Of a DNA stretch of 64,000 nt, positions 21,066 to 33,245 are shown piece by piece. Below the pieces are notes generated by a model. That model did not search any database, was not told where the DNA came from, and saw only the letters and a program-made list of their open reading frames with translations. Every line of letters begins with the position of its first letter. Positions within the stretch are counted from its first letter, which is position 1. This DNA is from Capsicum annuum (Eukaryota > Streptophyta > Magnoliopsida > Solanales > Solanaceae). The translations under genes and the position numbers were made by a program. Where the stretch lies: positions 83,905,447 to 83,969,446 of the forward strand of contig NC_061118.1 in the NCBI RefSeq assembly GCF_002878395.1. Reading direction: 5' to 3'.

Positions 21066-23571
21066 TATAATACCCGTTCTTTTTCTTAGCTTGAAAATTA
21101 TCTCAAGGATGTTAGAAGTTGTTTTGAAATAAGAATTCATTCTTATACACGTGGTATTTCCATAATTTTCACTTCCTATTACGTGGAAAATTAATAAGAT
21201 TTCCATCGATATATAATTTGCCCAAATCCGACACCCGGGCGAAGAGTTAGGTCATTTTTAGTGAGACCGTGTTTGACCTGAGCCTTTAGCACGTTGTAGA
21301 GATAGCTCAAATGGCAATTGTCAAATTCCAGTGTTGCTCTGCAATATTGGCATGTCGCGCCAAACTTCCAGGTTGTATACAAGGTGGCAACATAATAGCT
21401 CCGCGTCGCGCCACTATGCAATTTCTCAATTGTCGATTTTTAGTGACACGATGCGATAACGTCGCGTTGTGCCAAGGGCTCAATTCGAAAAATTTTACTG
21501 AAATTTAAATTATGTGTCCAGGGTTAAAAGGGTCAATTTGCCTCCCGATATAAGCATCCAAACATGGGATTTAGCCTTATTCATCCATAATATTGTTATT
21601 TTTCTCAAATACTCTCAAGAACTCAAACTAGGGTTTTCATAGAAGGTCCAAATTCAAGAAGGTTTCACCATCAATCTTCACGAAGTCTCGAACTAAGGTA
21701 TGCATAGTAATCATTTATGGTCTCCTTTTGTCCATGAAGTCCAAGAATCCCTTTTCAACTACTTATGGATTTTTTCCATGTGTTCATGCTTTGTATGTTC
21801 TCTTTCACGTTGATAGAGGAATTGATTTCTATTCCATGATTTGATGATATATTCCATGTGGGTTAATTAGTATAGATAAAGATTTACGAAATCTCATGAC
21901 TAAAACTCCATGATGTTTAATTGCTATACCATGATATTTACATGTACTATGCCTGCTATATGTTTGATAAAATGCCTAGATGAAGGAAATTTGCCTAACT
22001 AGCATGATATCATGAAAATCCCCATAAATGTACAAGTTTATGCTTATTAGACGTTTGATGAAATTCTTCAATAAACGTATTATGGTGATTATCATGTATT
22101 CAAGAATATCAAGTCATGTCTGTTTCCTTCCATCGAGTCCTAGGGGCACTTGTACCCAAAATATTAGCTGTGTACTTAGAGCCATGTCATGTTATTACGA
22201 TAATCTCAGTCAAGCTATGAACTCTTAGACTTCAGATAGTCTTTTGACTCAGGAAAAATCTCCATGATCTCATGACTCAGTCAGTTATTTGATATCAGTA
22301 GTATTCTATCAGCCACAGAAATTCTATAACTCAATCCATGCTAAGTTCAGTTCAGTAATCATGTTCAGTGTCCAGTCAGATAGGAGTAGGAATAGCACCA
22401 AGTGAACTAAGGATGGGGACTCACCTTTTATATGAGGGTGTGATTCCTAGAAGCAATCCTTACATTACAGAACTATGTAGCCAACATAGGTTGAGACATC
22501 ATAGCCTGCTATATGAGGATAGATGAGGTGGCTTAACCTTTTATGTGAGGGTGCCCACCATTCTCACTAGAGTTATCTATTATATAAGGTTACTCACATA
22601 TTGTCCTTACCAGTGGCGCGATATTGACACCCTCCCAATCAGGGCATAGATTGGACCCCAGCTCAGCTATTATAGCATAGTTGGGGCATATCGGTTAGAT
22701 CCTACTTCCTACAGTTTCATGTTATAGAACTAGGACTTTTAGATACAGTCAATCAGTCTCAATAATAGAACTCAGACAGTTCTTCAAATTTCAGGACTGT
22801 CAGACATAGTCAACCCAAGCATAGTATGAAACTCAGATAGTTCCATCAGATTCAGTACTGTCAGACACAGTCGCCCATGTTATAAGTTATATTCAGATAC
22901 AGTCATTCATGTTATCAGTTATATCATGTTATCAGTGTCTAGAATTAGTAGTTATGCTACCACGGTATCAGTATCTTATTATCACGTTGTCAGTTACAGT
23001 TGCATATTTATGTATGCATTCTCACGTTCATGTTAGACAGTCAGTTAGTATTGATCATGCATGCAAACTCTTGCATATAGCCTGCCTTATATGTATACTT
23101 AGTATATTCCATTGTACTGATGCATTTGCGCTATGATGCTTTCTTTTTATGTTACACCATAAGTTTAGAGACACAAGTTTCAAATTAGCAGTAGATTCCA
23201 GATTCAGCATCCTTCGAGGATATAATAATTTTCTAGTATCTCATTGATTAGCTTATTAGTTAGAGTTAGTTAGGGACATGTCCCATCAACTCCTTATTCA
23301 GATTCTTCAGACAGTAGTGGCTTTCAGACTAGATACAAACTATCATGTTTTAGACTTTAGTTTTGTTTTGGTTATTATATTACCCCACACAGATGTTACG
23401 TTATTCAGTTATGTTCATGATCGAACCTTATGGCCTTTCATTGCATGTTTCAACATTATTATGTTATCTTATTTAGTAGACAGGTATAAATATCAGTCAT
23501 GGGTTAGCTTATGGTCCTTCGAGGTCATGAGCACTGTGTAGAATTCCAATTCAGCAAATCGGGTCGTTACA
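21066..23571 (+). repeat. 5' LTR of C, copy 1
   Basis: Starts TATAATACCCG (first G of TG mutated to A) and ends GGGTCGTTACA, 2.5 kb. Carries the CGCGATAACGTCGCG-type cassette (21335-21485) and a TATAAG box at 21549. Lacks short blocks present in both other LTRs of C (near 21910 and 23210), so these deletions came after the copies separated. Confidence 0.9.
21549..21554 (+). promoter_or_regulatory. TATA box of LTR C
   Basis: TATAAG at 21549; the sister LTRs keep the longer TATATAAG at 45254 and 52336. All are followed by aagcwtccaaacanggg and a conserved stretch likely to hold the transcript start. Confidence 0.6.
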
Positions 23572-23575
23572 AACT

Positions 23576-23588
23576 TGGTATCAGAGCC
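23576..23588 (+). other. Primer binding site of C, copy 1
   Basis: TGGTATCAGAGCC, the perfect complement of the initiator tRNA-Met 3' end, four bases after the LTR. Copy 2 has lost its site in a deletion. Confidence 0.9.
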
Positions 23589-23787
23589 AGGTTCAATAGT
23601 CCTAGAAGTCTGAAAGCCGCATCTAGTAGAGTCTTGTGCATGGGTATGTTACGCGCCACATTTATGAACAAGAGGCTATGAGAAATTTAAGAACAGTTTC
23701 TATTCTTTCAGTGTTTATGTCGTACCAGTGAGCATAATCACAAGTCAGTCTCTCAGTTTAATCCGCTTCTTCCCTTTATTTTAGAAT

Positions 23788-24880
23788 ATGCCTCCTAAGA
23801 GAAGAAATCAGTCAGCCCCACAGCCCGAAGAACCCTTGGGCAATCATGTTTCGCATGCAGATTTCAGGATTGTATTTACCACTTTTGCTCAATCAGGCAC
23901 TGCTCATATTAAATGGCCAATAGTTGTTTTGGCCAACCTAGTGGCCAACTCAGGTCCAGCGAGGATTCGGGACTTCACCCGAATAAATCCTACAACCTTC
24001 CTCGGTTCTAAGGTAGATGAAGACCCTTAGGAATTCTTAGATAAAGTTTAGAAAGTGACAGACACCATGGGGGTGACTACTGTTAAGAGTGCTGAGCTAG
24101 ATGCATACCAGTTGTAGGATTTGGCTCATGCCTAGTTCAAACAGTGAAAGTCCAAAAGATCAGATGATACAGGTCCTATAGAGTGGGAGAAGTTTGTCAC
24201 TGCATTCTTAGACAGATTATTTCCCCAAGATCTTAGAGAAGCCAAGGTGCTAGAGTTCATCAACCTCAGGCAGGGCAATATGACAGTGAAAGAGTATTCT
24301 TTTAAGTTTACTCAATTAGCCAGGTATGCCCCTCATGTAGTTGCAGACAGTAGATCCAAGATGAGTAAGTCCACTTCAGGGGTGAACGACAGTGTGGTTA
24401 ATGAGTGTAGATCCACCATGTTGAACAATGACATGACCTTAGCTAGACTTATGACCCATGCTCAACAGATAGAAGAGCAGAAAATTAAGCAGAGAGGAAA
24501 GTAGAATAAGAGAGCGGAGATAGGTAGTTTCAATTTCTCTCAGCCTAAATTAGAAGGAGAAAACTGTTTCTAGTTTCGTCCTAAGTCATCAGTTCCAGCC
24601 CCCTCTACAGCCAGTGCTCCAGTTTATAAGTTTAAAAAGGGTAACAAAGATAGAGCGCTAGGCTCTAAGACCCAGGACAGTATTAGTAGTTCCTGCACCT
24701 ATCCTCTTTACTAGACTTTCGGTAAGCACTATCAGGGTGTGTGTAGAGCAGGTAGTGGCATTTGTTTTGGTTGTGGCAAGCTAGGCCATAGAGTTAGAGA
24801 CTGTCCGCAGCCAGGTCCTCAGGGTCAATAGAATTGCTCTTCAGCTCAGTCCGGTCGTCCAAATCAGCAGGGTGCCACTT
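23788..24880 (+). pseudogene. gag of C, copy 1 (one frame, nonsense codons only)
   Basis: From MPPKRRNQSAPQPEEP at 23788 the same frame holds to the F insertion, interrupted by about ten stops, nearly all TAG. Landmarks: RIRDFTRINPTTFLGSK, the PIEWEKFVTAFLDRLFP motif, FINLRQGNMTVKEYSFKF (from 24247), RLMTHAQQIEEQKIK, and the CCHC knuckle CFGCGKLGHRVRDC (about 24762-24803). Several stops are CAG in copy 2. Function was particle formation and RNA packaging. Confidence 0.88.
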
Positions 24881-25578
24881 TGATACAAACATAAAGAGCA
24901 CAAGGATTACAAGGTATTATCAAAGCTTCACGCTTTGGATGGTGAAAGGTTCAAGCCTCGGATTTGAAAATGCTTGAAGATGTTTTAGAACCATTACAAC
25001 ACCTTGTTCAAGTGGAATATTGGAGAAAGGGTTCTTATACTCCAAGGTCACCTATACTTGGGATTATTAAGGGCAATATTATATTTTGATGGCTCTCTTT
25101 TACACTCCAAAAGAGCACCCTTCATTAAGGGTATTTTCGTCATTGTTATGTAATAGTATAAATAGACCTATTAGCTTCTATTTTCCTTAGACTTTAATGA
25201 AATTGGATATTACTCTTATATTATAGTTTTTAGTCTCTTGTTTTAGCTCTTAGAATCTGAAAATTGGTCCAAGAACATTTGAAGTTAGGGTTTCACTTGT
25301 TTTGGATAATTTGGCAAGAAAGATGTACTTGAGGAAGAGTGTTTCCTTTGGGTCACCTAAGAGAAAGGTTTGAACTCTTATTTGTGAGGTGTGTTGAATA
25401 TTTTGAAACATCTTCTAGTGCTAATCATTGAATAGGAGTAAGGGTCTTTTTATCTATCTTTAATTTCAAGCATTCTTCTTCTTCATCTCCATTCTATGTG
25501 TTGTTTTCTCTTTATTTGGTTGCTGGAATTTGCATCTTAGAAGCCAATTTTGTGTGTTTAGTAGTCATTAGGCTATCA
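24881..25578 (+). repeat. 5' LTR of F
   Basis: 698 bp, aligned end to end with 28558-29255 with scattered substitutions. Contains tagtataaatagacc (about 25146-25160), a likely TATA box. The family lacks the palindromic cassette seen in the larger LTRs. Confidence 0.9.
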
Positions 25579-25580
25579 TT

Positions 25581-25593
25581 TGCTATTAGAGCC
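25581..25593 (+). other. Primer binding site of F
   Basis: TGCTATTAGAGCC, two changes from the tRNA-Met complement TGGTATCAGAGCC, three bases after the LTR. Confidence 0.7.
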
Positions 25594-26777
25594 AGGTTTA
25601 GGGTTATTCCTACAAACCTAAGTCTTGGATCTAAGAAAATCTCCACAAAAAAGAGTTTAGAGTCAAGAAAATCAAAAAAGAAATAGGTGTTTCACGTTTT
25701 TGTGTTTTGACTGAATCTTAGATCTTAGATCTACATGTTTTTGTGTTGTTTTGTTGGTTTCAAGTGCTAGATTCTTATTCCCTAGCACCTAGGGAGTCTA
25801 GATCTACTTTTAGAGTGAAGTTTGATTGATTTTGAGCTAGATCCATCATTGTTGTGGCTTGTTAGAAGCTTTTTTGGGAGAGGGTGATGTTTTTCATTGG
25901 TGTTGGTGACTTGATTTGTTGCTGATTTTTGGTTGGTTGAAGTTGTTTTGGGTTAAGGGAGCTAGATCTTCAAAAAAATTCAGATTTGGAGTTCATTTGC
26001 TAGGTGGTCAAACTTGGTCAACGCTTGAATATTCCTCTTGTTCATCCATGATCTTCATAACTTAGTGAAGAAGGATATTCAAAGTTCTTGTTTGATCCAA
26101 AAAAAGGAAGAAAGAGAGTGAAAAAGTTGTTTGTCCAAAAGCATATTCAAAGAATATTCCATTCTTCCAAAAGGAGGAGGGGACAAGGGACAACAAAGTA
26201 CAATTGCAAGTACAAAGGGGGACCAATTCATTTATCATCCATTTTGAAGCTTGAAAAGGCTTCAAACTTGAAATTTTTCCCTCCAAAACTGAATTCTCTT
26301 CCTTCCTGAGAGGTGTTGGCCGAAACAAGCTGGGAAAATTTTTTGGAATTTTGAAAAATGATAACCAACCACGTAGTGCCATGTCATCACTTGTGCTCAA
26401 CCGATATTCGCCTCTAAATTTAGTTTTCCTAGTTTCTAATTGTTGTTTTTAGTTTCAATATTTTGGTTCTATCACTAATTAGCAAACTAGTAAGTACCTA
26501 CTAGGTTGGTAATTAGTCTAAAGTTTGTTTATTTCGTGTCTTTGGTTTTTGTATGCTTTTCTCATTTTTAAGTCATAGTATTTTGTTGGTTCAAGTTCGT
26601 GCATCGCTTTATTTGAGTCGTTTCAAACAAAGATCGATTCTGAACCAAAGCTTCTCACCTGTCAAGTAACTTGCCAAGTATTATCGATTCTTCAACACTT
26701 GTGAGGCCAAGTGTGAGGTGAGGTTAAGCGTGAGTGAAGTGAGGCTTTTGAACTAACTTGTTTGATCGTTTTGTAGG
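25594..26777 (+). other. Leader region of F
   Basis: About 1.2 kb between PBS and the ORF, without a plausible coding frame. Polypyrimidine stretches and an AG just before the ORF (about 26808) suggest a spliced leader, as in some plant LTR elements; inference only. Confidence 0.4.
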
Positions 26778-28557
26778 TTGTGTTGCTTGCTGTTTTTTTT
26801 AGTTCTTTTAGGTACATTTGTCGTGAAACCCGAAGGTACTACTTCCCAACCTTTGGGAAATGATGCTATTGGAGCCTTGATGGCTTGGTTTGATGCCTTT
26901 TCCCGAGAAATGAAAAATGATAATGATGCGTTGAAAAGTAATGTGAATGCTATGAGGGGTGAAATGGTGTCCTTGACGGGTGGTGTGATTAGAATGAAAG
27001 CGAAGGTTGATAGATTATATCCACCAAAGCCTCTACAAAATTCAAACCACCAAGTTCCAAATCCACTTTACCAAAGACCTCACACTCTATAAAATTCTAT
27101 GCCACAAATCCAAATACATCACCAAGGTAATCCAATGCCTCTTCCCCAAGATCCACTAAACCAAAATCACCCCATACAACTAAGAGAAGAGATGGTGATA
27201 GAATCTGAGGGTGATGAGGTCGGTTTTCAAAATGGAGAGAAGATTGATGTTGAGGTACAAAAAAAGTGTGAAAAAAAGAAGGAAAAGAAAAGGGAATTCG
27301 CGGGTAGTGAGGTTGGAAAGGAAAAAAATTGCTTGATTGTGGGTCTTGTCCACAAAGAACCTTTGTCACTTCCTAACCCAAAAGCTAGCATTTTGCCTAG
27401 CTTTGATTCTTTTTATGTGAATGTTCTAGATGAAATGATAATCAAGAAGGATCCAAATGGAGTTCCACATGAAAGCATGAGAAATGAACTAGAGTCTCAC
27501 TTGACCAAGAGCGCCAAAAAAGTGGACTGCCCAAGCCTTACCCGAGGTGACTTTGCTACCCTCAACACTTCTTTGAACTCCAAATATTGTGATTTAGTGT
27601 CTAGTGAAGTGGTTTTGGGTTTGCAAGTGTATATCTCTTTCCTTAGTAGCTCTTTTATTATGAATAATGATTAACTTTTTCTTAAAACTAGTACACTACT
27701 TGAGCATGAGAATGGTATATTTGAGAATTTCCAAGTTAGTGATAATGCTTGTATTGATGATCTTGGTATTGAACATGGCTGTTTGAACTTATGTAATGAA
27801 ATACATGATAGTAGTCTTGTTCATAGTGGCCTTGTGTACGTCAAAGTTGGGTGTAATTCCTTGAATGATTGTGAGCAAATTAGCCTAATGAAGGTAGTGG
27901 GTCATCTCGGCTTAGATCTTTATCTTCTACTTCCATTTGACCCCGGAATTCCTTTGGGATGTGGGTGGAATAATTTTTGGTCATGTGCATTTATTTTTGA
28001 TATTGATGCTATTCATGTCTTTGGTATCCTTTATGCTAATACTTTTATGTCAAACACAAAGGACTCGCAGATATATTTCATATGTGAACAACCTTAACTT
28101 GTTGGTGCTTGTAATATAAATCTTGATGATAAATATGGTCCTTTGAATTTGTTGATAAAGACCTTGATAGTAGAATGCTTTATAATGACCATGTTCATAG
28201 AGATGTAGTGAGTGATAGGATATGTGTTATTAAAAGAACTTTTTTAAGCCATACATGTCGAATTTTGAATGTTTGTCTTCCCTTGAAAACAAGTGGTATT
28301 TGTGTTGGTTTTAGATTATATCCTTCACTCATTGATGTTCCTATTAGCTGTGTGTTTTGTGGTGCTAGCGGTCGGTGTTTCTTACTCATAACAAAGGATG
28401 ATTGGTTGTATTCTAAGAGTGTACCCCCTTGGCATGTTTACCTAAGTTGTGATACTAATGGTAACCCTTCTATCACAAGGATTATGTGTTTGTTTTCCCT
28501 CTCTTTGGTTTTACAAGGTTTGAATTTGAGGTCAAATTCCTTTCAAGATGGGGAGAA
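26778..28557 (+). pseudogene. Unknown ORF of element F (about 590 codons)
   Basis: One frame holds from 26778 to 28097 with only two internal TAA stops (27090, 27672) and a third at the end (28095). After a frameshift near 28170 it continues to the polypurine tract. The N-terminal part (LMAWFDAFSREMKNDNDAL onward) looks like a gag-type coiled coil. Then come a proline/glutamine stretch, a lysine/glutamate-rich block and a hydrophobic-rich C-terminal half (VPPWHVYLSCDTNGN). The last codons read SNSFQDGEND over the polypurine tract. No zinc knuckle, DSG or RT motif. I do not recognise it; it may be a diverged gag or an accessory protein. The real start may be downstream of an intron end near 26808. 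Confidence 0.6.
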
Positions 28558-29255
28558 TGATACAAACATAAAGAGCAAAAGGATTATAAGGTCTTCTCAA
28601 AGCTTCACGCTTCGAATTGTCAAAGGTTCAAGCCTCGAATTTGAAAATGCTTTAAGACATTTTGGAACCATTACAACGCCTTGTTCAAGTTGAAAATTGG
28701 AGAAAGGGTTCTTACACTCCAAGGTCGCCTATACTTGGGATTATTAAGGGCAATATTGTCTTTTGATAGCTCTCTTTTACACTCCAAAGGAGCACCCTTC
28801 ATTAAGGGTATTTTCATCATTGTTATTTAATAGTATAAATAGACCTATTAGATTCTATTTTCCTTAGACTTTGATGAAATTGGATATTACTCTTATATTG
28901 TAGTTTTTAGTCTCTAGTTTTAGCTCTTAGAATCAGAAAATTGGTCCAAGAACATTTGAAGTTAGGGTTTCACTTGTTTTGGATAATTTGGCAAGAAAGG
29001 TGTACTTGAGGAAGAGTGTTTCCTTTGGGTCACCTAAGAGGAAGGTTTGAACTCTTATATGTGAGGTGTGTTGAATATTTTGAAACATTTTCTAGTGCTA
29101 ATCATTGAATAGGAGTAAGGGTCTTTTTATCTATCTTTAATTTCAAACATTCTTCTTCTTCATCTCCATTCTATATGTTGTTTTCTCTTTATTTGGTTGC
29201 TAGAATTTGCATCTTAGTAGACAATTTCATGTTTTTGGTATTCATTAGGCTATCG
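28558..29255 (+). repeat. 3' LTR of F
   Basis: Preceded by the polypurine tract agatggggagaa. Same length as the 5' LTR. Differs from it by scattered substitutions, so F is not a very recent insertion. Confidence 0.9.
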
Positions 29256-29260
29256 CACTT

Positions 29261-31400
29261 CCAGTGCTACTAGCGGGCAATGCCCAAATTGTCTCTATGC
29301 TCTTCAGACTCGACAAGATCAAGAAAGTTTTCCTGATGTAGTTACTGGTATGTTACAGATCTTTCATGTGCATGTTTACGCTTTGCAAGAGCTGGGAGCT
29401 TCCTTGTCTTTTGTTACTCCTTATATAGCAATTGATTTCGAAATTAGTCCCGAAATATTAGTAAAGCCCTTCTCAGTCTCTACCCGAGTGGGTAAAACCA
29501 TCATAGCCCGGTGGGTATACAGGAACTGCCCGGTTATGATATTTTAGAAAGTCACTTCAGTAGACTTAGCCAAATTAGAGATGACTGATTTTGATGTCAT
29601 TCTCGACATGGATTGGCTTCATTCCTACTATGCCACAGTCGATTGTATAAATAGAATAGTTTGGTTTCAGTTCCCGAATGAACCCGTCCTTGAGTGGAGG
29701 GGTAGTACTTCAGTGTTCAGAGGTCAGCTTGTTTCCTACCTTCGAACAAGGAAAATGATATCTAAGGGGTGTGTTTATCATCTAGTTCATGTTAGAGATT
29801 CCAGTTCTGAGGCTTCCAGTCTCGAATTAGTCCCAGTAGTGAATAAATAATCAGATGTCTTTCCCGAAGATCTTCTAAGAATTTCTTCCAAAAGGGAAAT
29901 AGACTTCGGTATTGATTTTCTTTCAGACACTCAACCTATCTCTATTCCGCCATATAGAATGGCACCAGTATAACTTAAGGAACTGAAAGAATAGTTGAAG
30001 GATCTCTTAGATAAAGGGTTCATTAGACCCAGCGTTTCCCCGTGGGGCACACCAGTCTTATTCGTACACAAGAAAGATGGTTCACTCAGAATGCGTATAG
30101 ATTACCGTCAACTCAATAAAGTCACAGTCAAGAACAAGTATCCTCTTCCCAGAATCGATAACTTGTTTGACCAACTTCAGGGTGCCAGTTATTTCTCTAA
30201 GATAGACCTCAGATCCGGCTATCATCAGCTCAGAGTTAGAGAATGTGACATCCCAAAGATAGCTTTCCATACGTGGTATGGTCACTTCAAATTTCTAGTC
30301 AAGTCATTTGGTCTTACCAATGCCCCAACCACTTTCATGGACTTGATGAACTGTGTGTTCAAGAAGTACTTTGACATATTTGTCATAGTCTTCATAGATG
30401 ATATTCTTATCTATTTCCGCACTAAGCTCGATCTTGTAGACCATCTCAGAATAGTATTCCAGACTCTCAGAAATCATTAGTTATTCAATAAATTCAGTAA
30501 GTGCAAATTTTGGCTAATATCAGTAGCATTCCTTGGCCATATTGTTTTTGGTGATGGCCTTAGAGTAGATCCTCAAAGGACCGAAGAAGTAATAAACTGG
30601 CCTCACCCTGTTTCTCCATCAGATATCAGGAGTTTCTTGGGTTTGGCTGGCTATTTCAGATGGTTTGTTGAGGGATTTTCTTCTATTGTATCTCCTATGT
30701 CCAGATTAACTTAGAAGAAGGTCAAGTTCAGTGGTTAGATTCATGCGAGAAGAGTTTTCAGAAATTGAAGACTCGACTCACCTCAGCTCCAGTCTTAGCT
30801 CTTCCAGATGGTTCAGATGGGTTCGTAGAGTATTGTGATGCATCTAAAGTGGGTTTAGGTTGTGTCTTCATGCAACATGGTAAGGTCATTTCCTATGCCT
30901 CTAGACAGCTTAAACCCCATGAGAGGAATTATCCTACTCATGATCTTAAGTTAGGAACCGTAGTCTTTGCCTTAAAGATTTGGAGGCATTATCTTTAAAG
31001 AGTTTATGTAGACGTCTTCACAGATCATAAGAGCCTTTAGTATGTTTTTTCTCAAAAAAATATCAATCTTCGTCAGAGAAGGTGGTTAGAGCTCTTAAAA
31101 GATTATGACATGAGTGTCCTCTATCATCCGGGCAAGGCCAACATAGTGGCTGACGCTTTCAGTAGACTATCCATGGGTAGTATTTCTCATGTTGATGATA
31201 GTAAGAAGAAGTTAGTCTAGGAAGTCCACCATCTTGCCAGACTAAGCGTTGGCTTAGTCGATTCTTCAAAGGGTGGTGTATGTGTTCAGAGTAGTTCAGA
31301 ATCATCTCTAGTTTCCGAGGTGAAAGAAAAGCAAGATAAGGATCCTAGCCTTGTCAAGTTGAAAGAGTCAGTCCAGAATTAGAAAGTTGAGGTTTTCTCC
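29261..31400 (+). pseudogene. Protease, RT and RNase H of C, copy 1
   Basis: Protease: the catalytic triad is degraded to ELG (ALQELGASLSF, about 29380); DVILDMDWL follows at about 29590. RT (29870-30710): [34 protein letters not shown], and the FIDD box in [10 protein letters not shown] (about 30390-30420), the usual F/YVDD position. A single-T deletion near 30726 (TTCAGTGG against TTTCAGTGG in copy 2) shifts the frame. RNase H reads [20 protein letters not shown] with its first acidic residues present. Several TAG codons. Polyprotein of the reverse-transcription machinery, dead here. Confidence 0.88.
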
Positions 31401-32697
31401 CAAGGGGGAGATGGCATCCTTCATTGTCAGGGTCGTCTATGTGTTCCAGGTGTAGATGACATAAGGGAGCGAATTCTTGCAGAAGTGCATGGGGCGCATT
31501 ACTCTATTCATCCAGGAGCTACTAAGATGTACCGCGACTTGTGGGAGATCTTTTGGTGGAGTGGGATGAAGAGATATATTGCAAAATTTATGGCTAAGTG
31601 CTCTACATGTTAGCAAGTTAAGATAGAGCATCAGAAGCCTAATGGTCCTATGAAGGAGTTAAGTATTATTACTTGGAAGTGGGGAGTTGTGAACATGGAC
31701 TTCGTGATGGGTTTGCCTCAAACTCGCCGTCAGCATTATTTAGTCTGGGTTATTATAGATAGAATGACCAAATCATCTCTTTTACTTCCAGTTCATACCT
31801 CTTATTCAGCCAAGGATTACACCAAATTCTACATTAAGGAGTTGGTCAGAGTCCACATCGTTCTGTTATCAATTATCTCAGACAGGGGTCCCCAGTTCAC
31901 CTCTCATTTTTGGAAAGAATTCCAAAAGGGTCTTGGTACCCAAGTTCTTCTCAGTATAGCCTTTCATCATTATATAAATGGTCAAGCAGAGAAGACCATT
32001 CAGACTTTGAAAGATATGCTAAGGGTGTGTTTAATTGATTCCAAGGGTAGTTGGGACGAGCACTTGCCTTTGATAGAATTTGCATACAACAACAGTTGTC
32101 ATTCCAGTATTCAGATGGCTCCATTTGAAGCTCTCTATGGTAGGAGATGTAGATCTCTAATCGGTTGGTTCGAAGTTAGTGATGCCTTAGTTATAGGCCC
32201 TGACTTAGTCTTCGACGCCTTTGAGAAACTTTAGTTATTTAGAGAAAGACTCTGGGCTTCTTAGAGCTGATAGAAGTCTTATGCAGATGTTCGTAGAAAG
32301 GATCTCGAGTTTGAGATTGGTGAACATGTCTACCTCAAGATCTCTCTCATGAAGGGAGTAAATAGATTCTGTAAGAAGGGAAAGCTCAGTCCCCTATATG
32401 TTGGCCCCTTCAAGATTCTCAGTCGATTCGGCATGGTAGCTTATGAGCTCGAATTGCCTTCAGATCTATCCTCAGTTTATCCAGTCTTCCATGTCTCTTT
32501 GTTCAAGAAGTGTATATGTGACCCATCAGTCGTAGTCCCTATTCAGAGCATTGATGTTCAGAATAGCCTCTCTTATGAAGAGATTCCAGTTGAAATCTTA
32601 GACTATCAAATTCGTAGATTGAGGAATGAAGAAGTCCCTCTCGTTAAAGTTCTTTGGCCAAATCAGTCCATCGAGGGAGCTACTTGGGAAATAGAAG
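31401..32697 (+). pseudogene. Integrase and chromodomain of C, copy 1
   Basis: HHCC finger HGAHYSIHPG to KCSTC (31480-31611). The catalytic core is open over 194 codons (31650-32234) with the D of MDFVMGLP, the D of SDRGPQF and the E of GQAEKTIQTL, so the D,D-35-E triad is present. The chromodomain (from 32349, core LSYEEIPVEILDYQIRRLRN and IEGATWE) is the mark of chromoviruses. At 32697 the frame runs into LTR E through the duplication joint, giving a spurious C-terminal extension to 32849. Confidence 0.9.
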
Positions 32698-33245
32698 CAA
32701 AAGACGTAGGAATTTTTTCTGGCACTTTTAGGTGTCTACAAGCCGCAAACCTCAGGCCGCATCTGGCACATGCACCCAAAGCCAGGACGTTTGTGGACAC
32801 AGATAAGTGGCCACCGACCTTTATTTGTCCTTTTTCATCTGGGCTTTGATTTTAGAGTTTCCTCATGTACTATAAATACCCCTTATGTGTTTTTAGTAGA
32901 AGTTATGTACTTCTGTACTCACAAACATATTTTTATTTTGAGATTCAATTTTGGTCTTCGAATTCTCTTGTATTGATTTTTGTTGATTAATTTAGTTCAA
33001 ATTATGGGTTTTTACTTGTGATTATTATGATTTCATCTTATGCTTTCAATCATGAATATTGTTGATTACTTCACAAGCATGAGCGGCTAAAAACCCTTAG
33101 ATAGGGTTATGGAAACCATGGAGAATTGACGAAGTAGGGGAAGTGCTATTGTTGTTCTGAATCGATACCCATGAATGCATTGCATTATCTTCACTTTAAT
33201 AGTTATCTTAGCGGTTTCAAATGTTAGGATCCTTCCTAGATTATT
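32698..33245 (+). repeat. LTR E, second copy, left part
   Basis: Starts inside LTR E (matching 17494 onward) at the duplication joint and runs to ctagattatt, where D is inserted. Keeps TATAAATA at 32871. Confidence 0.9.

Larger units (their letters stand above)
24881..29255 (+). mobile_element. Non-autonomous LTR element F with unknown ORF
   Basis: Two 698-bp LTRs, TGATAC to CTATCA (the right one ends CTATCG), flanked by the 5-bp duplication CACTT at 24876-24880 and 29256-29260. PBS is a weak tRNA-Met type. There is no RT, integrase or RNase H. Element plus target copy is 4380 bp, a multiple of three, so the C frame is kept on both sides. It sits at the gag/protease border of C copy 1; the empty site is seen in copy 2 (gtgccacttcc, about 48011). 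Confidence 0.9.

Noticed and set aside
23576..23588. tRNA gene hint at the tRNA-like 13-mer
   Set aside because: It is a retrotransposon primer binding site next to an LTR; no cloverleaf can be formed. No tRNA or rRNA gene was seen in the window.
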